Origin: Furcasterigmium furcatum
Lineage: Eukaryota > Ascomycota > Sordariomycetes > Glomerellales > Plectosphaerellaceae
Assembly (NCBI GenBank): GCA_001599815.1
Contig: BCIA01000001.1
Location: 2,298,934-2,362,933, forward strand
Reading direction: 5' to 3'
DNA length: 64,000 nt
The notes under the pieces are model-generated. The model was not told the origin of the DNA. It saw nothing but the letters and a program-made list of their open reading frames with translations, and did no database searches. Position 1 is the stretch's first letter, and every line of letters starts with the position of its first letter. This document shows positions 12,053-24,771 of this stretch, piece by piece. The translations under genes were made by a program, and so were the position numbers.

Positions 12053-13694
12053 AAGGTCGACAGGTAGCACGGTTTTGGCGAAGTGCTCTTCGGTGTGACT
12101 TGTTGGATAAGCCCCAGCGTCCACAGAAACAGGAGTGAGCCGTCTTGGGAGAAGCTGGTGTTTCCGCCGGCCCCTCCCCGATCGTCCACGCCTGGGGAAC
12201 AGTGCTTGGCAAGGTGTGACCCGGCTGTTGAACAGCGGCAGCCGGCCGGAGATGACGGGGGATGATAGTGGGCAAGCCAGACTGCATCGGGCAAATGGCG
12301 GCGGCGGTGTACAGATAGGGGCGACCATGCATGACAGCAGCGGATGTTGTTCCGTGTTTCTATTCTCATTCTGTTATACAGGTATGTACTGGCGGATTGA
12401 TCGAGCTAGGTGCTTGCTTTCTCGCTTGGCGGCAGAGACGAGGGCGCTTCCGATGGAGTAGGTACGTAGCAGTAATAATTTGATACGCGCACTTTGGGGC
12501 GATCCCATCCATGTCGATTGGCGTGCCCGTGGATGGACGGATGATTGATTGACGGTCCAGGTCCGGGCGTTTCGTTTCTTTGGCCTGGTTGGGATGATGG
12601 AGGTCAGCAGCAAGGTAGGCGTCAGGGGTTCAGGGGTATTTTGGGGCTAAGGCGGAGGGGCAATCAGTGCTTGACGGGCTTGGTCGCGTCGATTCAGAGG
12701 CTTCCCCCACACTGGAGGGTGAGGGGATCCCTGTTTAGCGGTCTTCGCGGTGGGTGTCAAAATCCTACGGCCTCTGATTTGCTCCTGCCCTCGCATTTGG
12801 GCAATGCGCCGCGCTTTCTCTCCCGGCGGCCGCGACCTTTTTCCCGCCTGCGCGCCCTGTCCTCTCAGGTTTCCTTTTCCACCACTGGACCTGCACCCGA
12901 CCTTCACTCCTCCACGGCTGTGCTGCAGCTTACTTACCTGCCCAAAGAAAAAGGGGCGCGGTGTCTTGTCTGCTGCAATCCGACAAGCCATGCCGCGAGG
13001 ACCGTCTGATGGCCCTTGAATACATGCCTTCTTTGTTTCTTGCGACCCCTCTCGGATATACATAAGACACCAAAGCAAGCACGGCGCACACACGACTCAA
13101 AGGCAAGCTTTCGTGCTTCAGCGCCTCTGCGACCCCCCGTTTCTGCCCACTCCCTGCGGAACACCCTGTCGTCAATGGCGCTCTGAATACGGCCAGCAGC
13201 ATCCTCTTGCGCCTCATTGTTCGTCAAGCCGTCGCTTCACCTAGGTCCCCGAAGTTGGGCTCCTGCCTCGAACCGGCTCGCAGCTTCTCCAAGGGCCGAC
13301 GTGAATATCAGGCTGCGAACCTCTCAACCAATCGATATATCTTCCTCCCATATCCTGCTCCAGCGCTCTCTGCAACGAGTTTCCCTTGGCCACTTCGACC
13401 TTACCTTAGCGATTGGTCATTCCTTGTTCCCCGGGGATTCTCCAATTCCCGAAACCTCCCTCCCGTCTCTGCGTCCTGGTTCTCTGCCCTCCGCTGAGAC
13501 ATTCGAACACAAAAGGGTTGCAGCCACACGCTCGCGACCTCCAGCCGTTGCGTCGATCCTCCGTCCAAGGAACGCCGGCAGCCACCCTGATCGGCCGTGT
13601 GGCTCCCCGTTTCTGCCGCCTCCCCCTTCCGATCCCCTGAAAAAAGTCGCGGCGCCCACCCACTCGATTCCGCCTCCCCTTCTCCTCCTGCACC
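12053..13694. other. Intergenic: glycogen synthase 3' end and leader of the F-box gene
   Basis: 1.6 kb without a supportable gene. The downstream half (about 12830-13690) is pyrimidine-rich with several open but non-family frames, consistent with a long promoter and 5' leader of the F-box gene. Confidence 0.5.
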
Positions 13695-15667
13695 ATGAAA
13701 CTTCCCTTCCGCAAAATGGGCATTTTCAGCTTCAGGAAGAAGGACAAGAAGAACAAGGAGGCCCTCGGCCTTCCGGGGAAGAATGGCTATGCGGAGAAGA
13801 ACGGCACCCACCGCCAGAACGGCAACGCCTCCCACTATCCCCCCACCTTCGCCTCGGCCGACCTGCTGCTTCACCTCCCCTCCCCGCTAGTCGAACGCAT
13901 TTTCTCCTTCGTCTGCCCGCATACGCAAGATGAGTCGTATGAGACGTGCGAGCAGAGTGCTTTGGAGAACTCATGCATGCTCTGTGACCTCAGGGACCTG
14001 GCGCACTGCGCTCAGGTCTGCAAGAAGTGGCGGGCTTCCGCCAGGAAGCTCTTGTAAGCCCCCTTTCCCAGATCTGAGTCCTTTCTCTGAGACACTAGCT
14101 AATTGAGATGCTCTACAGGTACCACAGCATTCGTATCGACTCGGTTCATTACTGCGACCGCGAGGCGTTCCTCGCCGAGGCCCGCAAGCGCCGCACCCGT
14201 TTCGACCGCAATGGCGAGCCTGAGGATACACCCAGTGCCCGCCTGAAGCTGCTCTGCCGCACCGTCCGCGAGGATCCCACCCGCCTCGGTGCCCGCGTAC
14301 GATTCCTGAAGACGCCGTACATGCTGCGCGAAGCGGCTCAAGCGGACCTCGCGCGCACCATCGCCGTCCTCCCGAACCTGCTGTACGTGGACCTCCCAGA
14401 GGGCCTCTTTTCCGACGACCCTCACTTTGCGACCTTGAGGCTCGAGGTTGAGGCGCGATGCCCGAATCTCCAGAAGATGACCTACCGAGGTGGTGCGGAG
14501 CGCAGCTTGACCAAGCTCGCTCACGGCACCATCTGGCCGAACCTTCAGTCTCTGGAGCTCGTCAAAATCAACATGGACCCCAACGTTCTTCGCCAGGTCC
14601 TCAGCGCGCTGCAACATCTGCACGCCTTGAAGGTTACAGACAGCAGGGCGTTTAATGACGACGTGTTCGCCTACAATGAGATGCTTGCCCCGTTCCCACC
14701 CCTTGAGCAGCTAGTCTTGACCAGGACCCCAAACATTACTGCCACCGGACTCGTCGAGTATCTCAGCCAGCCAGAGGCACGCATGTCGCTCACGGTGCTG
14801 TCTTTGAACAAGACGGGCGTCGAGCTGCCTCGAGTGCATGAGATTCTCTCCACAGCAACCTCCCTGAAGACATTGATCGTTCAACAGAGAGTCAGTCTTC
14901 CATTCAAGAGCGGCCCGCACACCCAGCGCATGGCATCCAACTCCCTCGAGACGCTCCGATACGAAATCACGAGCGACCCGGAAGCCAGCCCCTATTCGGG
15001 GGTCACCAAGACTTACTACACCTACCTCGCCTCCTCGATTCTGGCCAGCGGCCTTCGCAACTTGCGCGCCGTCTACGTTATCGACGAAGACTTTGCCGAG
15101 CAGCTCCAAGGCCTCCCGTCACCTCCGCTCCCACGCCCTCCCTTCGCTCAGAACGGCCGGCCGTCTTCCTCAGGCGCCGGTCTCTCATCTTCGCCCCGGG
15201 GCAACTTCCTCACCCCCCATGGCACCGGCCTGCAGCCACCTGTGCGCCCTTTCGCGCCCGGAGCTGCGGCCTCGAACCGCTTCAGTTCCAACAACCCCTT
15301 CGCCGGGACAGGGTCCCTGACGCATACGCTCGAGATCTTCGCCAAGAAGGACGAGGCCATGAACTGGTCCTTCGTCAAGGTGTCCCCGACAGCTGTGGGC
15401 CCGTCCAGCGCCTCCTCGCGCTTTAGTATGGCCCCCGTCGGTGGCGGAGACAGGCCCGTGAGCTCGTACGGTCTCGGCGCCGATATGATCGGTCAGGGAT
15501 GGAACACAGCCGGGGCGCGCAGGAGCATCATGGTGGGCAACGGCGCAGGCGGCTTCGTTGCACTGCCGCAGGATGTACCGCCACTGCCCACTGGAGGTGA
15601 GGAGCTGTGGCCCCGCCCCGTCAGCAGCGCGGGCGAGAAGAGGGGAGATCGGGATATGTGGAGGTGA
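13695..15667 (+). CDS. F-box protein with leucine-rich region
   Basis: Two exons, 13695-14053 and 14119-15667, with a 65-bp intron that interrupts a Leu codon, giving 635 residues. The start MKLPFRKMGIFSFRKK is very basic. The F-box is at about residues 55-118 (ADLLLHLPSPLVERIFSFV, then DLAHCAQVCKKWRASARKLLYHSIRI), with an insert containing Cys residues between its helices. The following ~300 residues have irregular leucine-rich repeats (LPNLLYVDLP, LQSLELVKI, LTVLSLNKTGVELP). The C-terminal ~180 residues are Pro/Ser/Gly-rich and probably disordered. By family, the F-box binds Skp1 and the repeats recruit a substrate to an SCF ubiquitin ligase; the substrate cannot be read from sequence. It is transcribed in the same direction as glycogen synthase but 1.6 kb away. 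Confidence 0.87.
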
Positions 15668-18600
15668 TTCTCTAACGCCAGGTTCGAGACAACAGATACG
15701 GACGAGGCGGACAGGCCAGACGTGCCTGCGGGTGGAGGAAGAGCTGACGAGCAATGAATGATGGGTCACGGAGAGGTCGGCAACGGCAGGTGTGTTTCTT
15801 GAGCTCCCCTCAGGGAGACGGTTTGGTCGACAGACATTCAGCGGACGCGAAAACGTATAGCACCCGCTTCTTTAGTCTTCCGCGCTCTTCTTTCTTCGCG
15901 GCGGAAGACTCGGCATGGTCCCGCCCCTGCGTCTGCGGCGCGCCGAGCAGTTGGGCGGTTCTTCTCCATGAGATTTGGGGAATATTGGGTGTTGACAATT
16001 TTGTCTCGCAGTATACCCTCTGCTTCTTTGCTGTGGATTTGGGAGGGGAATTGAATGTTGTGTAGCATAGGGGGAAGATAATGCCAGCCTTGGTTTCTCT
16101 AATGATTGATGGTAGACCCTCTGTTCTGCCATGTCCTCGTCTGCATAACCGAATCAGTATGGCCGTGTGAGTGAGCCATCGGGTCACGTCGAGGATGATT
16201 CGTCCTGCACAGCATGAACTACCGTGATGCCACTCTAGCAGAGCGTGTGGAAACTGGAAAGAGACTGAATCACGGTGCGGTGTCAAGTAGGCATTGCCTG
16301 GTTTATATCGGGCGGTGACACCGAGGATGGGCGTGTGTGCGAAAGCCTTGATGAATATCAACATGCAATAGTGGTGCATATCCCTGGTTTGAGCACACCA
16401 GTCAGTCCCCGCGTTAGAAAATCTGGCTGCCAAGATACCTTCAGCCCTGAGTACAGACCTACACAGATCAAAGCTGCACCAGAGCAGCCTTGCCGGCGCG
16501 AGTGACCGGGCCTCAGCTTGCCCGCATGCTAGAAGCCCACGAGGCTATCCCTGGAGCCGCCAATATCAAGAAGAGCTTCTCCGATGATCCGGGTCTTAAC
16601 TTGTCACCATAGTCTCGCCAATAATGCATGAGAAGAAAGATGTAAGTATTGATCAGGGATACTGGAAGAGCCAGCTCAAGGTCATTTTGGCCATCGTGAC
16701 CTTTCCGCGTTGGAGGTATAAGAATCCAAGGCGCAGGATAGCTACACACATTTCAGTTCAGGCTGATCAGCCACAGGCAGGACATGAACATTTCAACTTG
16801 TGTTTCTTGCTACCTAGGCATCTTCTCGGCCATCCGAGGCTTGATCGGAAGCCGTCGTCAGCCCTGTCTCTCCCGGGCCAGTTCTCTGTCATTAGGTAGC
16901 TCGGGTCTGGCCCTGCGTGCTTCAACGCCCGCAAGCTTCTACATGCTCGGCTTTACGCACTTCAATACAGGCGCGCGGACCCTGACTGCCTAATGATTCC
17001 CGGTCATCACGCCCAGGCTGAGTGAGAGGGGGACGCCAACTCTGGAATGATCAACCGTAAATCAGTCGCCTGTACCATCAGTTTGCAGGGGCTGGTGGGC
17101 TGACGGGATGTCGGTGTTCGGACAGGCGGAACCCTCCTATCAGCGAGATAACTATACCCCAACTTGCAATCTCTACATTCATCTGAATTCCATATGGTCT
17201 TGTGAGCGATCTGGCCCTCCAGCCTCTAGGACGGTATGACATCCGTGAAGGGATCCTCCACCCGAATAACAGTTCCGCAGTCGTGACCAGCCGAATTTGT
17301 CTCGTCTTATGTTCAACGGATAGAATAGGCCAGAATCACACACCAGCCCCTTCAGATATCCAAAATCACCAACATGCCACCACTGGTGAACGACGTCACG
17401 ATGCGTCGAAGTGTCGCCTCCGTCCAGGGTCAGCCCAGACCCTACGTGCGACGTAGCATTCCAACATGGGTGATCCCACCCTTCGAGGGAAGTGACTTTC
17501 AAGACAGTGTCTGTTTTTCCGACGCAAAGATCCGAAATACTCCTCATCAAGCAACCCTGCTCTCGCCTAAGAGCCTCCTAGGCTGTGGGACTCGTGCTGC
17601 ATGGCAGGAAGGAAGCAGGTTTTGTGGCAGTGGGTTTCGTGGCAGTCTTTCCCACAGAATGCAATGTTCCCCCACACATCTGCCATTCAGACTGGCATGC
17701 TGGCCGCCGCGGGAGAGGGGGGTTGGATGTGCAGCCAGCTTGCACCTATGTGACGCTCGCCAATTGCCGAATCAGGGTCCTACAACCATGACATCATCCC
17801 GTCCGTTTCGTTTCGCGGGCGGGAGGCCGGGTTGCGACCCACTTTCGGCCCCGGCGCGGTCCTCGACACTGACAAAAGGACCCTGATCGTCCCAAGTGTT
17901 GCTCCTGTGGCAATGGAAGTCCAACTTTGGGGCAATTGAGGGTTGATCGCTTGTGGTAGCTTTCATCATCGAGAAACCCTCGGGACGGAGTGGTTATGCC
18001 AGGGTGCTCAGTCGAGAACAGCTCCGGAGGAGCGTCAGCAATGCCTTGTGAGCCTCGATCTAGTGACGGAGATCTTGCAGTGATTGGCATTGCTAATGCG
18101 AACATGACCGATTCAACTCTAAATGCTGGATTGTCGTGGCAACTCGCGGACTGACCTTATCCCGAGAGAGCCAATGTCAGCTCAGGTTCCCCTGAGCCCG
18201 AGAGTAAGGGTGCCAATCATCTTGATGATCACCGCTATGAGAGATGCGGCAATCGGACGAAGTCATCTTCCAGCAGAATATCATCTTGCCTGTTTGCATG
18301 TCATTGCTACTCTGACCGCCACTTGTACCAGACCAACGGCATACTCCGCCAAATCCGCCTCGACCCCAAGGGCCGGCTCGAGTCTAAAGTGACCACTCCA
18401 AGAGGCTACACGCTTGACGCCCCTGTCCACGATGGACCGCATTCACATCATCCGGCTGCCAAAAATAAGATCGAGGTTGATCACTCCGCGATCCCCAAAG
18501 TCACCTCATTCAAATCAGCCTTCCGCCGGGCACTGTGTCGAGATACTTTCATTCCCATCGAGCCACGAGACACACCGGGGAATGAGCCGACGGACCCCTC

Positions 18601-21600
18601 CACGACGAAGTCCTGACTTCGCCCATGCCGATCCCCGCTCCGAAGGCTGAGAGACATCGCCGCGGCACTAAACCGCGACGCAGACCCGACACCGCCATCA
18701 GATATCGCAGGCCGGCATGGCATGTACTTGTAGAGAGGTGAGATCCTGAAGGATGCGATACCCCGGCCTCGCGCGGCTGTCATCTTTCCCGCGGCATCGA
18801 TTTAGTCTACCCATCCCCGCGGGCCCCAAGTCGTCCTACCAGCAAGTCACTGTGTTACAGAGTACGATCCTCAAGGAAGCCGGTGCATCACCGCTCCTGG
18901 CCTCGCAGGCAACTCCCGGGGTCATCGACAACGCACGAACGACAACAACAAAGTCTCTCTGCAACTCGGTGGTTAGCATGACAACTTTGGAAGCAAAACC
19001 CGCGGATGGCACGTCGACAGGCGCAGCCATTGTAAGCTTATCGCGGTTCTGCGCGGCTGTGCCCATGATATCTGCCCTCGACGTCGGGGATGGCCCGGTC
19101 AGCACCAGCCGCATTTAGGACCCGGCGCTGCCACGTCGTTGGCCCGAACGAGCAGCTATGCGCCGTATACAGCCCCCAAACTCCCGCGGAGAGCCTCGAA
19201 ATAGCATCGCCAGCAACATCAAGAAGGGGTACATCGAGGTCGAGTGTAAGCCAGCTCGATACTGTGCAGCCAGGTACAGGTCGCTGTCTCCTGCGACCGC
19301 GCGGGCAATTCATCTCGGCACGTGAGCGCGAAGGGTCGACGAGCTGCGGCCGTGGCTTGACCTGCAACATGGACAGCAACAGCGTCCTTTAACCGGTAGA
19401 TGCGAGCACCACCACGATCCCGCGGGGAAATTATGTACCACGACCGCTGTGTCGAGTCAAGGTGCGGGGCGGCAAGCAAGATTATACAGGGACGCGGCGA
19501 GTCGCCCGGGGTGTCGACTTGAGACGATGACAGGGCCGGTGATGGGACGAAGATGCGCAAGAGAGATGTTTCCGGGCAAGGCCCTCGGAGGTCCTTGCAC
19601 GTTTGATCTGCTCGGACCGGTAGGGCGCAGATCACGGGCACAGGTGATGATGCAACTGATGGACCGGCTGAAACTGTCTCGGTTCCGAGACCCTGGGCCG
19701 GGGTAAAGACTGTGGGTTAGGCATGTCCAACGAGCTTGCCATGTGTGAAGGAACTTATGTCGAATAAGTCGGCTCGAGTCGCATATAGCGTCAAAGCATC
19801 AGTCAGATAGGCCAGTCTCTGGATCGTCGTCTCTCGGGGAACAGAGCAACAGGGCTGCGCAACACAGTGCTCGTCTCAACCTCTCATGTACCTCACATCT
19901 CCCCGACTCATCGCCTTGCGACCGAGAAGAGTCTGTTCAGGAAACCGCACCCATAGTCTCGAATAGCTCTGCAAGCCTCGAGGAGGGAATTTTCAATACG
20001 AGGACGTGACCTTTTCGTCGGGAAGACCGCTCGTCCATATGACAAAAGTGGCAGAGGCCCCTCCATTTTTAGAAGCCGTCAAGAGGAACCGGTCCGTCGC
20101 TATCCCCAACACGGTTAGCGGGATCTCAGGTCGAAGCTGTGTGTGTGGCTGGAGGGCTGAAGGTTGAACTGGTGGTGTCGGCGACAGCGGCGGCTGGAGT
20201 CGGATTTGAGTGGCTGACTGAACCTGGGCTGCAGGCATTCGGGGCAGAATGACGTTGAGAACAACTCAGTTGCACCCTTCCTAGAGGTCCCGCAACGGCC
20301 AGGCGTTCAACCGTTTCGTGCCTAAAACTGTCGGCCGTCAATCATTGTGGACTCGTCTTTCGACCCATCTGGCGCCCAGAATCGTGCGACTCGTTCGCTC
20401 CGGACTTCTGGAAATTCGGGATTCTTCCACAGTAGAGAGAGAGAAAACCTTATTGCAGTAACTGCAGGCGAGCAGAAAATTTCCTGGCCCTCCTGCATCT
20501 CGCTGCGGCGCGGCAGGGGACTCGGCGGTCCTCGTAACGGCGCAGCAAGGGTCGCCGTCCCCCAATCCCCTTCACCACCACGATTACGAGGCACCACCCC
20601 CTGTCGCAAAATATCACGAGCGGACTGGTGGAGGCAAGGGCCCCAAGAACCTGGCCTGGCGCTTGGAGCGGCTCATGGACGGGTCGCTGGACTGGCTTCC
20701 AAAATCACTTGCATGCGAAGTCGCGACCAGTGTCGAAAAATGTTTCCTCGTCGTCCCAAGTCCTTCGCGAGCCCGGGCCCCGTCGAAACAAATGTCAAAT
20801 CCCCATCCCGGCTCGTGAGGCACTCTGGATGTCAAAAGTGTTTGGGCGACAAGGTCCGCCCGTCCCACATACATCAGACGACTTGGCTGCCCAGGGTATC
20901 AGGGCCAACTGCTGACCAGGGCGCCCTGGGATGCGTTTCAAAGTCGGTGAGAGCGCGTGTGACCCTCGTCGTACATACTGGCGGCGGCCCTGAAGGCGAA
21001 ACCCAAGCAGCCAGGGGTGGGGTGGTGGGCGTCCTCCGGCCGAGTCGCTCGAACCAGAGCGCCCCCGAGGTCCCCAGGCGCGCAAACCAGATTTGGAGGG
21101 GCATTCAAGGCCACACCTGAACACTGCTCATACATACATACCATGCGGACGTCCCTTCATGTCCCTCATCGTGGCCATCCCGTTATTACTTGCATGATGC
21201 CACTTGGTGCTCACTCAAGTCTCGGACGATCATCTCGAATTGCGATGTTCAGGAGAACTGGCGCTCAGGGGCCCGTCAAGAGACCGCCTGGTGTTGCTAA
21301 AGGGGCGGTCAGGGGAAGAGAGGGGCAGCAGGGCGAGCGAACCTCCCGTGTCTGTGATGTGATTCGCTCAATGCGGAGAGAGTAGTCGCTGGCCGCCACC
21401 CAAGAAGTGGTGTGGTGTGGTGGGCAGAGAGCGTCTGGTGTCCACGATGCACGATGTCCTCGACCAGCTGTCCAGTGACAAGTCGAGGCTTGGGTCTCCT
21501 GCGAGGCTGCCATGGCATGGCACACTACTAGTTCGAAAGTTGTCTCTGGGAGGTTCCCAAGCAAGGACGATGCAACGAGCGGCATTTGGATGATATCGCT

Positions 21601-23415
21601 GCACGGTGTGGTGCTTGTACCGAAGATCCAGCGCGATGCGTTCCAAGCTTCACGATCCGTCGCCCTTGCCACTCGTCTCTTCGAGTGCTCGAACCATGTG
21701 GTTGGCTGCTCGCTTCGATCAAGGGTTGATGAGTACTCGATCCGGCCGCTCAATGAATGCTCGAAGAAGTGGTCGATTGAGAGTGTTTCCGGTTGCATCG
21801 CGAGTGTTTCGCGTGCTCCGACGAGCAGCGCCGGCCAGCCTCGGAATTACACACCCTCGGATTCGTCTTGGGCAGAACAATCCATTGATGGCTTGCAATG
21901 TGTCGAGGCCCAATGCCTGGCCAGACGGAGCACCAAACGAACGGGCCACTAGTTCGTCACTGGACAAAGGGGAACACCTCCAGAACAAAGAAGAGTAGAT
22001 AAGATCACCTGAAGAATCTCGGGAACCCCACAGACCCTGCCAGATGGCTGGCATGCTCTGTGCATTCACCTCGGCGACCAGAAGCTGCGTTACATTCTTG
22101 ACGATGGCTTCTCGGTGGCTTCGCGGGCTGGAATGCCGCTGTCCGAGAGTGAGTCTGCAACAAAATATGGGGGCCCTTCTCGAAAACTGGCAGAAGGCAT
22201 GTCCAAGATCCTGGTGGCGATGATGGTAGAAGTTGCTGATGCCCCTGCCAACTTGATCCTAGTCGGTTCGAGTTGACCCTATTGTCGCCGTTGCGTCTGA
22301 CGAGAGCAGGTGCGGTTTCACCCTCGAGGAGCTTGTAAGTCAGACAGACACCAACGGAGTCCCTGCGCTGCCCGTGACACCACTTAGTGTGAGCTGTGAA
22401 GATGAATCGGGGTTGGTTGCGCTGCCTGAACAACCTCTCTGGATCATCCCTTCTGTGTCTTGTCTTCATTCCAAGCCGGGGCAGGGAATGTTGGCGCGTG
22501 CCACCGCAAAGAATTGGACGTCTCCTTACTTGAAACATTCGATTTGAGGATCCATATCTGTCCCTCATATCCGCGATCTGGCTCGTGCCGAAGGGACGAG
22601 GAGATGGCCAAGGCTCGTTGGCTCACCGGCTGACTGACCAGGGGCGGAGGAAGGGCCGCATGGGGTCCCTGAGCTGTCCGCCCGGTGCTCGGCTCAACAA
22701 TTGCAAGTGCTGGCTGGGAGAAGAGGGCCTGGATTTGGGAATGCGACAATTGAGTTCGCCGTCGTCCATGTTGGAGAAGCAGAGCTGGGTCTGGATTGTG
22801 TACTGAAGTGAGCTCATGGGTTAGTCAGACTGGTAATCATTAGCGCTGTAGGTAGGTACCCTCAGTTTCGAGGGAAGGAGCTTGCCGTGAGAAGCAGGAA
22901 CCAGCTCTCCGTGCCATCTCTATCCACGGCACTGTCCTCGAGGTACCTCCTTCCCATCCAACCTTCTGGGCACCCCACCCTCGAACTTGCCCGTTTGGTG
23001 CGGGCCACCTAGCGCCGGGGTCCCCCTGGCCCATCATGCGCACATCCCCTTGCCCATCTCTGCCCATCCATGCCAACCCAAGGCCGGGTTCCGAGTTAAA
23101 ACACCATGGCCTCGCACTCCCCAGCCTTCCACTTCTTCTCAGACCCTCTCTGGGAAGAAAAGCGACTTTGCGAGTCTACCGGTTCCTTTGTATCACCTCA
23201 TACAGTTTCATTCCCTACCAAGGCTGGCTCACTTGCAAAGCCCACATACGACAACCACCGCTGTAGATCAGCCCTTTTTCCTTATACCACGCTCCCCCTC
23301 ACCTCTCACACTTCTCACCACAAGTACATCCCACCCGGTGAAACATCCAGGTCTCAGACACCCACTGCTCCTTTGCTCCAGGGAGCACCGCACGCCTGAA
23401 GACGCCCACGCCACC
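15668..23415. other. 7.7 kb gene-poor region
   Basis: The ORFs here on either strand (up to 257 codons, at 20347-21120) are rich in Arg/Ser/Pro/Cys without hydrophobic periodicity, have no recognisable motif, and overlap equally long frames on the other strand. I find no transposase, reverse transcriptase, terminal repeat, tRNA or rRNA. Small direct duplications occur, for example around 17622-17645. The last ~400 bp are C/T-rich and probably the promoter and leader of the next gene, whose frame is open upstream to 22987 without an ATG that looks like the start. An unrecognised spliced gene or non-coding RNA cannot be excluded. Confidence 0.45.
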
Positions 23416-24561
23416 ATGTCTATGGTGGATCAGCATATCCCTAAGAGGGAGCTTCAGCATTCCAGCAACGCAAAAGAGGTGGTTGCGGTGGAGAAGCACC
23501 AGGACACTTATAGGGCTTCCGCAGCTCTCTCTGACGCCCCTCGGTCCATCTACTCATCCCAAGACGACGACGACGACGATTCCTACGACCACACCATGCT
23601 TAACGAGTACTACGACGATGTCATGGGACAGGATCCCAAGAAGTCCCACGACGACCAGAAGGAGGACGTTCCCGCCCTCCCCGCGAAGAGCAACCTCAGG
23701 GCATCCAGACTACTCAATGCCTTCGACATGAAGCTCGGCACCACAGAGACGACGACTCTCTCCAGGGCTACGCCGCAGGAGATCTACCTCTCTTCGGAGG
23801 AGGATCCCTCCTCCTCGGCTGACGAGTTCTCCGACTACGACTTCGATTCCGATAGCGAGGACTCGGAGAAGTCCCCACAGAGGAGGAGGAGCCACGAGGA
23901 TACCGCCAAGGTCGTCTCTGTTATTTTTGTCGGCAAGCCCTCGATCATTGACCTGCCCCCGTCAAGGCGGTCGCCCACTCCCGAGTCCATCCCGGGGCGA
24001 GCACCAACCCGCATCAACACTTCTGCAACAGAGCCCATCCTCTCTAGGCGGCTGTCTGTGTCCTCCACGTCCACAGCCATGTCTACCCAGACGACACCGC
24101 ACCCTGCTCGATCCAGCAGCACCCTCTCCAACCTCGTCGCCAAGAAGAGGCCGTCGTTCCTCAGCATTGACCCCTATGCGGGCAAGACCTATCAGGAGAC
24201 GATCGACGAGAAGGAGGATGAGCCCCTGGCCACCCCCAAGACTCCCACTGCCCTCTTCAAGAGGGGTATGAGCATCATGCGCAAGAGGAGCAAGCCTCAT
24301 CTGAGGGACAGCTTCAGCGCCTCCCGCGACAGCCTCTCTATCCGCTCTAGCACCAACCTCTCCCTCGAGGCTGAGGAGCGGCAGCCCGAGCAAACCGGCC
24401 CCGTCACCTACAATGACATTGTCAAGGGGGCCAAGAAGAAGGCCCGCGACTCGCTTTCCGTGGCTCCCCCTGCCTCCCCTGCGGTCCAGTCACCAGCCAC
24501 CCCGACCGGCAAGAACAGGATCCTGAGCAGCTTCCACAGGCGGCGGAGCATCAAGGCATAA
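23416..24561 (+). CDS. Serine-rich conserved fungal protein of unknown function
   Basis: Single exon, 381 residues, starting at an ATG in good context (ccaccATGt; protein MSMVDQHIPKREL). The frame stays open upstream to 22987, but that part reads as leader. The protein is largely disordered: an Asp run near residue 55 (QDDDDDDSYD), Ser/Asp/Glu-rich stretches at about 115-160, and many Ser/Thr-Pro sites. A short conserved-looking island VVSVIFVGKPSIIDLP lies at about residues 168-183. The C-terminus is basic (KGAKKKARDS, then SSFHRRRSIKA). I recognise the general look of a Sordariomycete protein family without known function, and assign none. The clustering of Ser-Pro with basic patches suggests phosphorylation (inference). 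Confidence 0.75.
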   Translation: MSMVDQHIPKRELQHSSNAKEVVAVEKHQDTYRASAALSDAPRSIYSSQDDDDDDSYDHTMLNEYYDDVMGQDPKKSHDDQKEDVPALPAKSNLRASRLLNAFDMKLGTTETTTLSRATPQEIYLSSEEDPSSSADEFSDYDFDSDSEDSEKSPQRRRSHEDTAKVVSVIFVGKPSIIDLPPSRRSPTPESIPGRAPTRINTSATEPILSRRLSVSSTSTAMSTQTTPHPARSSSTLSNLVAKKRPSFLSIDPYAGKTYQETIDEKEDEPLATPKTPTALFKRGMSIMRKRSKPHLRDSFSASRDSLSIRSSTNLSLEAEERQPEQTGPVTYNDIVKGAKKKARDSLSVAPPASPAVQSPATPTGKNRILSSFHRRRSIKA

Positions 24562-24759
24562 GCACACACTCACTTTGCTGCCAAGGCGGTTCACTGTCTT
24601 TTCTCTGTCCAAGATACCTCTTTGTTTTTCTTTTGCATTTAGGCGAGGCGTTTGTCGACTTGCGGCGGGCAGGGGTCTGCGAAGTCCGGATACGGCGTTT
24701 CACCCGACGGGCGGGCACATGAACGGGATCTCATGGGAATTTGATACTTTTGTGGATTT

Positions 24760-24771
24760 GGGGGGGGGGGG
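24760..24771. repeat. Poly-G run (12 G)
   Basis: Twelve consecutive G residues about 200 bp downstream of the stop of the 23416 gene. Such runs are prone to length error in sequencing and to polymorphism. Confidence 0.9.

Noticed and set aside
10925..12328. 467-codon minus-strand frame
   Set aside because: It is antisense to glycogen synthase exon 4, a mirror of strong codon bias.
20347..21120. 257-codon plus-strand frame in the gene-poor region
   Set aside because: Composition is Arg/Ser/Pro/Gly-rich and random-like, overlapped by comparable frames on the other strand; no family resemblance.
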